A DNA stretch of 38,062 nt from Nocardia sp. BSTN01 (lineage in GTDB: Bacteria > Actinomycetota > Actinomycetes > Mycobacteriales > Mycobacteriaceae). This document shows positions 1 to 7,782 of the stretch, one piece after another (the stretch's first letter is position 1; the number at the start of each line of letters is the position of its first letter). The stretch is from positions 1 through 38,062 of the forward strand of contig NZ_JADKYP010000060.1 in NCBI RefSeq assembly GCF_015354405.1, in the 5' to 3' direction. The translations under genes and the position numbers were made by a program. A model generated the notes under the pieces. That model was not told where the DNA came from, searched no databases, and was given only the letters and a program-made list of their open reading frames with translations.

Positions 1-795
1 GAAGATGATGCAGGGGCTGTTCTGCTTGGCCTGGTCGAACAGGTCGCGCACGCGCGAGGCGCCGACACCGACGAACATCTCGACGAAGTCGGAACCGGAG
101 ATGGTGAAGAACGGCACCCCGGCCTCACCCGCGACCGCGCGGGCCAGCAGCGTCTTACCGGTTCCGGGCGGGCCGTAGAGCAGCACGCCCTTGGGGATCT
201 TGGCGCCCAGCGCCTGGTAGCGAGCCGGATTCTGCAGGAAATCCTTGATCTCGTACAGCTCTTCGACGGCCTCGTCGGCGCCGGCCACATCGGCGAATGT
301 GGTCTTCGGCATATCCTTCGACAGCTGTTTGGCCTTGGATTTGCCGAAGCCCATCATGCCGCCGCGGCCACCACCCTGCATGCGGGCCATCACGAAGACG
401 AACAGGCCCAGCAGAATCACCATCGGCAGCACGAACAGCAGTACCTGGGTGAACCAGGAGTCCTGCTTGACCGCGGTGTTGAACGGCGCTCCGGATTGCT
501 GCACGTCGCGCAGGATCTGCGCGGAGACCTCGCTGCCGCCGGGGTACTTGGCCATGATCTGGGTCTGGCCGCCGGTGGCGTCGTTGCCCTGTTTCAGGGT
601 GATGCGCAGCTGCTGTTCTTTGTCATCGATCTGGACCTGCTTGACGTTCTGCTTGTCGGCAAGCTGGGTGAGCGCCACCGAGGTATCGACGTTCTTCCAG
701 CCGCGCGTGTCGTTGCTGAAGTAGCTGACCAGATAGATCACGAGCAGGATGCCCGCGACTATGGCCAGGTTGCGAAACACTGTCTTGCGGTTCAT
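1..795 (-). CDS. ftsH: ATP-dependent zinc metalloprotease FtsH (5' part, runs off the left edge)
   Basis: This is the N-terminal 265 residues of FtsH, the membrane-anchored AAA+ protease that degrades misfolded and regulatory membrane proteins. The sequence shows a first TM helix at about residues 9-27, an extracytoplasmic domain to about 113, a second TM helix at 116-137, a Gly-rich linker ([16 protein letters not shown]), then the AAA domain with [10 protein letters not shown] at 167-176 and Walker A GPPGTGKT at 208-215. The pore-loop region follows ([17 protein letters not shown]). The catalytic HEXXH zinc site lies beyond the window edge. The ATG at 793-795 starts the typical MNRKT N terminus. 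In many actinobacteria ftsH follows hpt directly; here hpt lies about 10 kb away. Confidence 0.97.
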   Translation of the reverse strand, partial: MNRKTVFRNLAIVAGILLVIYLVSYFSNDTRGWKNVDTSVALTQLADKQNVKQVQIDDKEQQLRITLKQGNDATGGQTQIMAKYPGGSEVSAQILRDVQQSGAPFNTAVKQDSWFTQVLLFVLPMVILLGLFVFVMARMQGGGRGGMMGFGKSKAKQLSKDMPKTTFADVAGADEAVEELYEIKDFLQNPARYQALGAKIPKGVLLYGPPGTGKTLLARAVAGEAGVPFFTISGSDFVEMFVGVGASRVRDLFDQAKQNSPCIIF

Positions 796-1106
796 AGAGC
801 GTCGGCCGGCGGGCCAGTCCTTTCCGGTGTTTCCGGTGTATGCCTACTATGCGTCGGGCGGGGCCGTATCCATACCGGCACCGACCGGGTCGGGCAGAAC
901 GGATGCGGACAAGCCACGTTACCGCGTACGGTCTACTCGATACATCGCGCAGTTCGGCAGCTGGTGCAGTTCAACAGGTAAACGGTCGGAGAACGCTGGT
1001 GGTTCCCGATCTATCGGGCGATCACCTCGCGGTGTCCGTCCAAGTGGTCCCAATCATGGCATGCACGACCTATTGTGAGCGACAACACAGGACGAACGCA
1101 GGGGGT
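796..1106. other. Divergent intergenic region between ftsH and the PH-domain gene
   Basis: The 311-bp gap between the ftsH start and the next rightward gene must hold both promoters. A TATTGT hexamer at 1071-1076 fits an actinobacterial -10 (TANNNT) for the rightward gene, but no good -35 is visible. A short direct repeat TTTCCGGTG occurs around 820-840. Open frames through here have no recognisable product and are not called. Confidence 0.35.
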
Positions 1107-2030
1107 ATGGACATAGTCGAGCTACGGACACCCACAGCGATACTGCGCCACGGCGGCGGGCGACTCCAGGTTCTGCGGCCGGGCACCGATGGCGAGCGGG
1201 TGCTCGACGTTCCGGTGTCGGACCTGCTGAAGGTCCGGCTGAACCGGCGCGCCGACGACGCCGTCGTGATCGAGATCTACCTGCGCTATCCGAGTCCGGT
1301 CCTCACCGGCGTCCCGGCCGACCGCACCCCGCTCCCGGTGCTGATCGCCGAACACGACGTGCCGGCCGCGACCGTGATCGTAGAACGGATCAACTCCCAG
1401 ATCCTGGCCACCCAGCGCATCGATATGTCGGCGCCCGATCTGGTGCCACCCGCACCGGTCTGGGGTAAGTCCGGTCCGACCCGGGCCGACGTGGACCGCG
1501 CGATCCGGCGGATGGCGCCGCGGCGGGAGACCCGCTCGGCCGCCGGAGCGCTGCACACGATGGTCACGCCCGACGAGTTCATGCTGGAGACGGCGATGGT
1601 CACCGCGGTCCCGCCGGCCGGACGCGGGCGCGGGCTGCTGGCCGTGACCACCGGGCGGGTGCTGTTGCTCTCGATCGGTTCCACCCCGCGCTACGCGCAC
1701 GAGATGCCGGTCTCGGCGCTGATCTCGGCCGAGGTCGGCAAGGGTTCGGGCGACGAGCCGGGTGGCGATTACGGCATCGACCTGACCGACGGCAATACGA
1801 CGCTGAGTTTTCTCGGGACCGACCGGGCCGATACCGATCGGATCGTCGGCGCGGTGAACTTCGCGATTCAGCGCGAATCCGCCGACGGCGCCGTGGCGCC
1901 GCCGGATCCGGGCGTTTCACAGCTGTATTCGGAGTGGGAACTGCTGGTCGAGCGGCATTCGCTGGCGATGGTGGACGATGCGCAGTTCCAGCGCTACGGC
2001 CGCGGGATCCTGCGCTCGCTCCCCGACTGA
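1107..2030 (+). CDS. Hypothetical protein with PH-like domain and SHOCT-like C terminus
   Basis: A 307-residue protein with no signal peptide or TM segment. I start it at the ATG of MDIVELRTP because the frame upstream reads as low-quality Arg-rich sequence. AGGGGG lies only one base before this ATG, so the start is not certain. The middle (about residues 145-215) has the rhythm of a bacterial PH-like domain: a start like MVTPDEFMLETAMVTAV, then LLAVTTGRVLLLS, typical of bPH/DUF4429-like proteins. The last 35 residues (SEWELLVERHSLAMVDDAQF, then ILRSL) resemble a SHOCT motif, a short helical oligomerisation module that often ends such proteins. The function is unknown. It converges on the DUF1266 gene with a gap of only 4 bp. 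Confidence 0.75.
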   Translation: MDIVELRTPTAILRHGGGRLQVLRPGTDGERVLDVPVSDLLKVRLNRRADDAVVIEIYLRYPSPVLTGVPADRTPLPVLIAEHDVPAATVIVERINSQILATQRIDMSAPDLVPPAPVWGKSGPTRADVDRAIRRMAPRRETRSAAGALHTMVTPDEFMLETAMVTAVPPAGRGRGLLAVTTGRVLLLSIGSTPRYAHEMPVSALISAEVGKGSGDEPGGDYGIDLTDGNTTLSFLGTDRADTDRIVGAVNFAIQRESADGAVAPPDPGVSQLYSEWELLVERHSLAMVDDAQFQRYGRGILRSLPD

Positions 2031-2034
2031 GGCG

Positions 2035-2856
2035 CTACTCGCCCTGCAGCGCGATGCGCCGCCACGGACTGGTCGGCCGCATCCATAGTCGGACCAGTTC
2101 GAGCCGGCGATCGGTGCCGCCGGACTTGAGCACGGCCAGATCCTCACAGGCCTGCCAGTAGGTCCAGCCGGTGAGATAGGCGTCGCCGAACTGCCGCCAA
2201 TTGCGGTAACGCTTCTGCGCCGGCGGCAGCGCGCGCATCACGTAATCCCAGGCCGTATCGGCCTCGAGGTAACCGGCGGTGAAGGCCATCCGCGCCACCG
2301 CCACCACCCGGGCCAGATCCCAGGCCTGGATATCGGCGGGCAGCGGCTGCACCAGATGGCCGGTCAGATCGAGTTTGATCGCCTGGGACCAGATGTCGTA
2401 GTCGCGGACCAGCGCCTCCGGGTTGTCCATTCCCCGAAACGCCCCGACCTGCCGCAGGAAGGCGCGATGCCGATCGGCGCGCTCACCGAAGCGGTCTCGT
2501 TCGGGCGAATTGAGGGCCGCGTTCACCAGCGGATGGACCAGCGCGTACAGCGGTGCGTGCATCCCGTCGAGCAGCTGTTCCATCGACGCCATCGCCTCGG
2601 TCCCGTCGGTGATCCCCCAGGCCCCGGTCAGGGTGTCGATGGCCAGTTCGCGGCGGTCGCCGAGCGGATGTTCCCGTTCGGGTCCCAGCAGCAGGGCATC
2701 GTGGAAGGCGTCCCAGCGGGCGGAGTAGAACGCCCCCAGGGACAGCGCGCGCAATTCGTCGTCGGAAACCTGAGCGCCGGACCAGTGGTCGTCCTCGCGC
2801 TCGTCCAGTTCCGGATAGGGGAATGTGGTCAGGGTCGGCATGTCGCGGGCAGCCAT
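2035..2856 (-). CDS. DUF1266 domain-containing protein
   Basis: A 273-residue cytoplasmic protein. The stretch from LSLGAFYSARWDAFHDALL to the C terminus fits the DUF1266 pattern: Trp/Tyr-rich helices with GAWGITDGTEAMASMEQLL, YDIWSQAIKLDL, IQAWDLARVVAVARMAFTAG and WDYVMRALP. The region IQAWDLAR with WGITD is the most diagnostic part. DUF1266 proteins are found in bacteria as solitary genes of unknown function, sometimes near polymorphic toxin loci, but no such context is seen here. I chose the ATG at 2854-2856 (MAARDMPT); a second ATG lies five codons downstream. The gene ends 4 bp from the convergent upstream gene, so both share whatever termination occurs. Confidence 0.8.
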   Translation of the reverse strand: MAARDMPTLTTFPYPELDEREDDHWSGAQVSDDELRALSLGAFYSARWDAFHDALLLGPEREHPLGDRRELAIDTLTGAWGITDGTEAMASMEQLLDGMHAPLYALVHPLVNAALNSPERDRFGERADRHRAFLRQVGAFRGMDNPEALVRDYDIWSQAIKLDLTGHLVQPLPADIQAWDLARVVAVARMAFTAGYLEADTAWDYVMRALPPAQKRYRNWRQFGDAYLTGWTYWQACEDLAVLKSGGTDRRLELVRLWMRPTSPWRRIALQGE

Positions 2857-3027
2857 GGTTCCGATTGTGTCGCATCGGCCATCCGGGGGTTCGGTTATCT
2901 CCCGATGCCGTGTCGACTGTGACCTGGAAGGCCGGATTCCGGCGCTTCTGGACATACCGCCGCAGTCCGATACATACATTTTTCACATTTGCCGTTTCAT
3001 CGGGCGCCGTAAGCCCCTACCTAGGGC

Positions 3028-3033
3028 TACTCT
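3028..3033 (+). promoter_or_regulatory. Predicted -10 element (TACTCT) of a leaderless DUF2277 transcript
   Basis: TACTCT matches TANNNT and ends 7 nt before the ATG at 3041, so transcription would start at or next to the ATG. No Shine-Dalgarno sequence precedes that ATG. No convincing -35 is visible. Confidence 0.4.
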
Positions 3034-3040
3034 CGGCGCC

Positions 3041-3289
3041 ATGGGTAGCAACATCACCGTGCTGCGCGGGCTCGAACCCCGCGCCACCGACCAGGAAATC
3101 TTCGCTGCCGCACAGGAATACGTGCGGAAGGTGGGTGGCCTGACCGGTCTGTCGTATGTCACGAAACCGGCCTTCGACAAGGCGGTGGCCGCGGTGGCCG
3201 CGGCGACGACGACGCTGCTGGCCGAACTGCCCGACCATCCGGTGACCGCGGCCGCGGAACCGCCGCTGCGCGCGACCGACCGCGTCTGA
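3041..3289 (+). CDS. DUF2277 family small protein
   Basis: An 82-residue protein. The N-terminal half, with ITVLRGLEPRATDQEIFAAA followed by QEYVRKVGG, matches the DUF2277 family, whose members typically carry an N-terminal IRTL.N.EPPAT..EI..AA..YVRKVSG block. Family members often start MCRNIRTL; this one starts MGSNITVL and lacks that early Cys. The C-terminal half is Ala/Pro-rich and likely flexible. The function is unknown. The ATG lacks a Shine-Dalgarno sequence but has a -10-like hexamer just upstream. It converges on the PucR gene with 4 bp between the stops. Confidence 0.75.
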   Translation: MGSNITVLRGLEPRATDQEIFAAAQEYVRKVGGLTGLSYVTKPAFDKAVAAVAAATTTLLAELPDHPVTAAAEPPLRATDRV

Positions 3290-3293
3290 GCGC

Positions 3294-4703
3294 TCACACC
3301 CCGTAGACCGCGACGCATTCCAGCGCTAGCTCGAGCCGCAGGCCGCATTCCTCGATACGCCGCCCGAGCGTTTCCTCGATGCGCTGAATGCGGTAGCGGA
3401 CCGTGTTCTTGTGCACGCCCAGGCGCGCCGCCGCGCCCTCCGGGCTGCGGTGACAGCGCAGATAGGCGAGCAGCGTCTCGCGCAGCCGCGCCGAATTCGC
3501 ATCCGGCGCGGCCAGCGGTCCGAGTTCCCGCCGGATCAGCGCGCGCATCGCCGCGACGTCCGCACCGGCCAGATAGGCGGGTTCGACCCGCGCGTACGGG
3601 AGCACCCGGCCGAGATCGACGGCCGCCCGCTCGGCCACCTGTCTGGCCGCGATCGCATCGCGATGGCTCTGCCGGAACCCCGCCACACCCGTCGCGGACG
3701 ACCCCAGCGCGAGGCGCATCGGCGCGGCGACGATATCGGCGGCGACCGCGGCGACCGCCTCGGCGTCGGCAGCGAGCCACGCCCACAGCGCCGCCGATCC
3801 CGCCGGGACGGTGAGCACGCCCACCCCGCCGAGCGCGGTGGCCAGCCGCGTGGCCGTCCGTTCCAGCCGGCCGAGTTCGTCGCTGCCGGCCGCCAGCCGG
3901 TCGTCCGCGCCGAGGTCCGCCGCGACGCCGTCGGTTCCGGCGATACCGTCGCCCAGCGGTCCGGTCACGGGGTCGCCTTCCCGCCGGCCGTCGTCCGTGC
4001 CGGGGAGTTCGAACTGTCTCCCGGCACCGGCGAACCTGTCCGCCGCGGCGGACAGGAGCGCACCGGCACCGCGCGCGGCGGAATCGGTCCACAGCACGAT
4101 CGCGACCTGGCGTTGCGCGAGACGGAATCCCAGGCGCGCCGAGGCGTAGTCCGCGTCGACCTCCTCCTCCGACAGCAGGGTCCGCACGATCTCGGTGCGC
4201 TGGTTGAGCGCCGCGCGCAGGCCGCGCTCCCGCTCCTGCATGTAGGTGTCGGTCAGCGCCTCGACGGAGGTGTTCACCCAGCGGGTGGAGCGTTCGAACA
4301 GCCGGATCAGCGCCGAGCGTTCGAACTGCTCGGGTAGCCGGCGCTCGTCGATCACCTCGGTCATGTAGTCGATCGCGGCCTCCTGGCCGGCGTGGTAGAC
4401 GCGCAGCAGCAACCGCAGGTCGTAGCCGCGGCGGGCCAGCGTGCGGGCGAAGGCGTGCGCCTGTTCGGGGACCGCGTACTCCATCGCGTCCTGGGTGAGA
4501 CCGCTGAGGACGGCCAGGGCGTGGGCCCGGGTGCTGGATTCCAGATCGCGGCGCAGATCGCGATCGGTCAGTTCCTGGACGCGGCCGATGATCTGCGCGT
4601 CGAGCCGGGCCACCATCTGCTCGAGGGTCTCGCCGCGCAGTGTCTCGGCGACGAAATCGGCCATCCACTGCCGGACCGCCACATCGGACGGGGCTGTCGC
4701 CAT
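3294..4703 (-). CDS. PucR/CdaR-type transcriptional regulator
   Basis: A 469-residue regulator. Residues 10-170 form an all-helical sensor-like domain seen in many actinobacterial PucR regulators (AFARTLARRGYDLRLLLRVY, then FERSTRWVNTSVEALTDTYM). A central degenerate GGDEF-like domain spans about 185-370, interrupted at 230-285 by an acidic, Gly/Asp-rich insertion. The C-terminal HTH_30 domain (405-455) includes LRETLLAYLRCHRSPEGAA, then LGVHKNTVRYRIQRIEETLG, and is the DNA-binding part. GAGGGGG lies 8 nt before the chosen ATG. The gene is divergent from the aldehyde dehydrogenase/SDR operon, which it probably controls, since such regulators usually act on the neighbouring catabolic operon. 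The effector is unknown. Confidence 0.88.
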   Translation of the reverse strand: MATAPSDVAVRQWMADFVAETLRGETLEQMVARLDAQIIGRVQELTDRDLRRDLESSTRAHALAVLSGLTQDAMEYAVPEQAHAFARTLARRGYDLRLLLRVYHAGQEAAIDYMTEVIDERRLPEQFERSALIRLFERSTRWVNTSVEALTDTYMQERERGLRAALNQRTEIVRTLLSEEEVDADYASARLGFRLAQRQVAIVLWTDSAARGAGALLSAAADRFAGAGRQFELPGTDDGRREGDPVTGPLGDGIAGTDGVAADLGADDRLAAGSDELGRLERTATRLATALGGVGVLTVPAGSAALWAWLAADAEAVAAVAADIVAAPMRLALGSSATGVAGFRQSHRDAIAARQVAERAAVDLGRVLPYARVEPAYLAGADVAAMRALIRRELGPLAAPDANSARLRETLLAYLRCHRSPEGAAARLGVHKNTVRYRIQRIEETLGRRIEECGLRLELALECVAVYGV

Positions 4704-4824
4704 CACCGATCCCCCTCGTTCACCCGATCTCGTATCGCAGCCCGCCGGTGGCCGCGGATTTTTTGTGCTCTGGTGCCAAATTCCGGTCGAGTCCTTGACC
4801 GCAAAGACCAAGCAGCGCGCGAAT

Positions 4825-4865
4825 CATTGTGACACGATCATAGATCAGTGAAGTGATTCACAATG
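4825..4865. promoter_or_regulatory. Candidate operator: CATTGTGA / TCACAATG inverted repeat in the PucR-ALDH divergent region
   Basis: A perfect 8-bp inverted repeat, CATTGTGA (4825-4832) and TCACAATG (4858-4865), is separated by 25 bp. An inner shorter dyad ATCA-N6-TGAT lies between the arms. It sits between the divergent pucR-type gene and the aldehyde dehydrogenase gene, upstream of the preferred GTG start of the latter. TTGACC at 4795-4800 could be a -35 element, but no matching -10 is clear. Binding by the adjacent PucR-type protein is inference. Confidence 0.35.
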
Positions 4866-4907
4866 TCAACCGTTCGCAGCGCAGCGCACGTGGGGAGAGA
4901 CAGCATC

Positions 4908-6668
4908 GTGCCGAATACCGAACCGTCACCCGGCGAATCCACGGCCGGGAAATCGACCGGCGCAAACAAGCCGGCCGCCCGGAAGACCGCGGGCCGGACC
5001 GCGGCCAAGAAGACGCCCGCGAAGGCGGCGAAGTCCGCCCCGGCCGCGAAGTCGAGCACGTCGGCGGCGACGAAATCGGCCCCGGCGGCAACCGCGCGGA
5101 AGGATCCCGCGCCCGCGCGGCAGGCGACCGCGGTGGTCACCGAGATCGAGGTGCGCAACCCCGCGACCGGTGAGCTGGTGGGTACCGTCCCCGCCGAATC
5201 GGCCGACGCGGTGGCCGCCAAGGTGCGCGAATTGCGTCTCTACCAGCCCGAATGGGAAGCCATCGGGCCGGAGGGCCGCAAGGAATGGCTGCTGAAGCTG
5301 CAGGACTGGATCATCGATCACACCGATCATCTCGCCGATGTGCTGCAGTCCGAAACCGGCAAGGCCCGCGTCGACGCGCTGATCGATCCGAGCTTCTCGG
5401 TCGACCTCACCGGCTATTACGCCCGGCGCGCCGGTAAGTTCCTCTCCGACGGACATCCCTCCCCGCACAGCCCGCTGGCCCGGGTCAAGAAGTTGACCAC
5501 CGCCTACCGGCCCTATCCGGTGGTCGGCGTCATCACACCGTGGAACTTCCCGCTGGCGATGCCGGTGATCGACGTGATTCCGGCGCTGGCCGCCGGTGCG
5601 GCGGTCGTCCTCAAGCCATCCGAGGTGACTCCGCTGTCCGCGCTGGAATTGGCGCGCGGCTGGGCCGAAATCGGCGCGCCGCCGGTACTGGCCGTGGTGA
5701 CCGGGGCCGGCGAGACGGGTGCGGCGGTCGTCGACAACGTCGACTACGTGCAGTTCACGGGCTCGACCAAGACCGGTAAGCGGATCGCCGCCGCCTGCGT
5801 GGAGCGGCTCATCCCCTACAGTCTGGAACTCGGCGGCAAGGATCCGGCGATCGTGCTGGCCGACGCCGATATCGACCGCGCGGCCTACGGCGTCGCCTTC
5901 GGCGGTCTGTTCAACGCCGGGCAGGTGTGCATCTCGGTCGAGCGGGTCTATGTCGAGGCGCCGGTCTACGACACCTTCGTCGAGAAGCTGGCCGCGCACG
6001 TGCGCGAACTGCGGCAGGGCGCGGACGGCCGGGAGCCGAAATACGATGTCGGCGCGCTGGCCAACGACGCGCAGAAATCCATCGTCTCCAGCCACGTCGA
6101 GGATGCGATCGCCAAGGGCGCGCGGGCGGTGACCGGCGGCAAGGCGACGGGTGTGGGTACCTTCTACCAGCCCACCGTGCTGGCCGACGTCGACCACTCG
6201 ATGAGCTGTATGACCGAGGAGACCTTCGGCCCGACCATCCCGGTGATGAAGGTCGCCGACGAGGCCGAAGCCGTTCGGCTGGCCAATGATTCGATCTACG
6301 GCCTGTCCGCGTCGGTGTGGACCGGCGACAAGGCTCGCGGGGAACGCGTTGCGCGCCAGCTGAATGCGGGCGCGGTGAACATCAACGACGTCTTCGCCAA
6401 CATGTTCAGTTTCGCGCTGCCGATGGGCGGCTGGCAGCAGTCCGGTGTGGGCGCGCGCTGGGGCGGCGCCGACGGCGTGCGCAAGTACTGCCGCAAACAG
6501 GCCATCACCGTGCCGATTTTGCCCACGCAGGACAAAGAACTCATGTGGTTCCCGTACAACACCACCAAACTCGGTTTCGCGCTGGCAGCGATGCGCGCCG
6601 CGGGTGCGCGCGGCATGCGCCGGTTGGGCATCAAGGACGTGCTCGACACGGTCGGAGGGAAGAAGTGA
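4908..6668 (+). CDS. Aldehyde dehydrogenase (succinate-semialdehyde dehydrogenase-like) with Lys/Ala-rich N-terminal tail
   Basis: An NAD(P)-dependent aldehyde dehydrogenase of 586 residues. The core starts near residue 77 and is complete: VGVITPWNFP (cofactor site, Asn213), Lys236 in KPSE, QFTGSTKTGK, general base Glu307 in ELGGKD, and nucleophile Cys341 in NAGQVCISVERV. It resembles mycobacterial GabD2-like enzymes, but the substrate is not settled. The oddity is the N terminus. Residues 11-65 contain about ten Lys and many Ala/Pro/Thr with no acidic residue, like a histone-H1 or HupB tail. I prefer the GTG at 4908 because GGGGAGAGA lies 7 nt upstream; an in-frame ATG at 4863 would add 15 residues. 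The last 4 bases overlap the SDR gene, so the two are translationally coupled. Confidence 0.92.
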   Translation: MPNTEPSPGESTAGKSTGANKPAARKTAGRTAAKKTPAKAAKSAPAAKSSTSAATKSAPAATARKDPAPARQATAVVTEIEVRNPATGELVGTVPAESADAVAAKVRELRLYQPEWEAIGPEGRKEWLLKLQDWIIDHTDHLADVLQSETGKARVDALIDPSFSVDLTGYYARRAGKFLSDGHPSPHSPLARVKKLTTAYRPYPVVGVITPWNFPLAMPVIDVIPALAAGAAVVLKPSEVTPLSALELARGWAEIGAPPVLAVVTGAGETGAAVVDNVDYVQFTGSTKTGKRIAAACVERLIPYSLELGGKDPAIVLADADIDRAAYGVAFGGLFNAGQVCISVERVYVEAPVYDTFVEKLAAHVRELRQGADGREPKYDVGALANDAQKSIVSSHVEDAIAKGARAVTGGKATGVGTFYQPTVLADVDHSMSCMTEETFGPTIPVMKVADEAEAVRLANDSIYGLSASVWTGDKARGERVARQLNAGAVNINDVFANMFSFALPMGGWQQSGVGARWGGADGVRKYCRKQAITVPILPTQDKELMWFPYNTTKLGFALAAMRAAGARGMRRLGIKDVLDTVGGKK

Positions 6669-7504
6669 CCGACTTCGGCAAGATCAACGGCAAGGTCGTC
6701 GTCATCACGGGCGGCGCCCGCGGTATCGGGCTGGCGACCGCGACGCGGCTGCAGCAACTCGGCGCGAAGATCGCCATCGGCGATGTGGACGAGACGGCCG
6801 TCAAACAGTCCGGCACCGACCACGATTTCGATCACTACGGCCGGGTGGACGTCACCGATCAGCAGTCGTTCAGCAGTTTCCTCGACGAGGTGGAACGGGC
6901 GCTGGGACCGATCGATGTGCTGATCAACAACGCCGGCATCATGCCCACCGGCAAGGTGGTCGACGAACCGGATGCGTTGACCCGCCGCATCATCGATATC
7001 AATGTCTACGGCGTCATCCTGGGCTCGAAACTGGCACTGGCCCGGATGTTGCCGCGGCGCAGCGGCCACGTCATCAATATCGCCTCCCTCGCCGGTGAGA
7101 CCCACATCCCGGGTCTGGCGACCTACAACGCCACCAAGCACGCGGTCCTGGGCTTCACCGACACGCTGCGGGAGGAGTATCGCGATACGGGCGTGTCGTT
7201 CTCCTCGGTGCTGCCGACGCTGACGAATACCGAACTGGGATCGGGTGTTTCGGCGCCGAAGCTGATGCGCCCGGCCGAGCCGGAGGAGATCGCCGAGGCC
7301 ATCGCGAAACTTCTGGTGGCGCCGAAGTCGAAGGTCCGCGTGACCAGGGTGGCCGGCGCCATCTCGCAGGTGGTCGGACTGCTGCCGGAGTCGGTGGGCG
7401 ATGCAATCGGGCGCGCCCTGGGCGCGCAGCAGACCTTCCTCGGCGACGTCGATTCGGCCGCCCGCAAGGCCTACGAGGAGCGGGTCCGCAACGGCACCGA
7501 ATAG
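6665..7504 (+). CDS. Short-chain dehydrogenase/reductase (SDR)
   Basis: A 279-residue classical SDR. It has the Rossmann cofactor motif TGGARGIG at residues 15-22, Asp in the following strand (GDVDE, suggesting NAD preference), NNAG in NNAGIMPTGK, catalytic Ser in NIASLAG, and YNATK as the Tyr-X3-Lys pair. It begins with a GTG whose last two bases are part of the TGA stop of the aldehyde dehydrogenase (GTGA overlap), so the two genes form one operon. An SDR coupled to an aldehyde dehydrogenase suggests sequential oxidation of an alcohol through an aldehyde to an acid; this is inference. The C-terminal extension past residue 230 (VGLLPESVGDAIGRALG) is typical of actinobacterial SDRs acting on lipid-like substrates. 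Confidence 0.9.
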   Translation: MTDFGKINGKVVVITGGARGIGLATATRLQQLGAKIAIGDVDETAVKQSGTDHDFDHYGRVDVTDQQSFSSFLDEVERALGPIDVLINNAGIMPTGKVVDEPDALTRRIIDINVYGVILGSKLALARMLPRRSGHVINIASLAGETHIPGLATYNATKHAVLGFTDTLREEYRDTGVSFSSVLPTLTNTELGSGVSAPKLMRPAEPEEIAEAIAKLLVAPKSKVRVTRVAGAISQVVGLLPESVGDAIGRALGAQQTFLGDVDSAARKAYEERVRNGTE

Positions 7505-7782
7505 CGCGGTACCAGCGAAATCAGCTGTCCGGCCGCGGTGTCCAGTGGATACCGCGGCCCCCGTGCGTCCGGTACCGGCACGGTCGTGGTTTCGTGGCAC
7601 CATCCGCCACGCCCCGTGATCATCAACGGTGTGCGTCGCCGAAAGTGATAACTTGCGCGACAACATCGAAACAGCCCATATCGACCACAACGCGACGGGG
7701 GCTTTGACATATGCACAACGAGGGCACCGCACTGGCCGACGCGACATCGAACGCCGTCTCGCGCGCCACCCGGGAGGTAGCA

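Noticed and set aside
840-1106. Upstream 89-codon extension of the PH-domain gene
   Set aside because: The added residues are Arg-rich with no homology pattern and would run through the promoter region.
3008-3033. Short AGCCC/GGGCT hairpin before the DUF2277 gene
   Set aside because: Only 5 bp and overlapping the better supported -10 hexamer; too weak to call a terminator.
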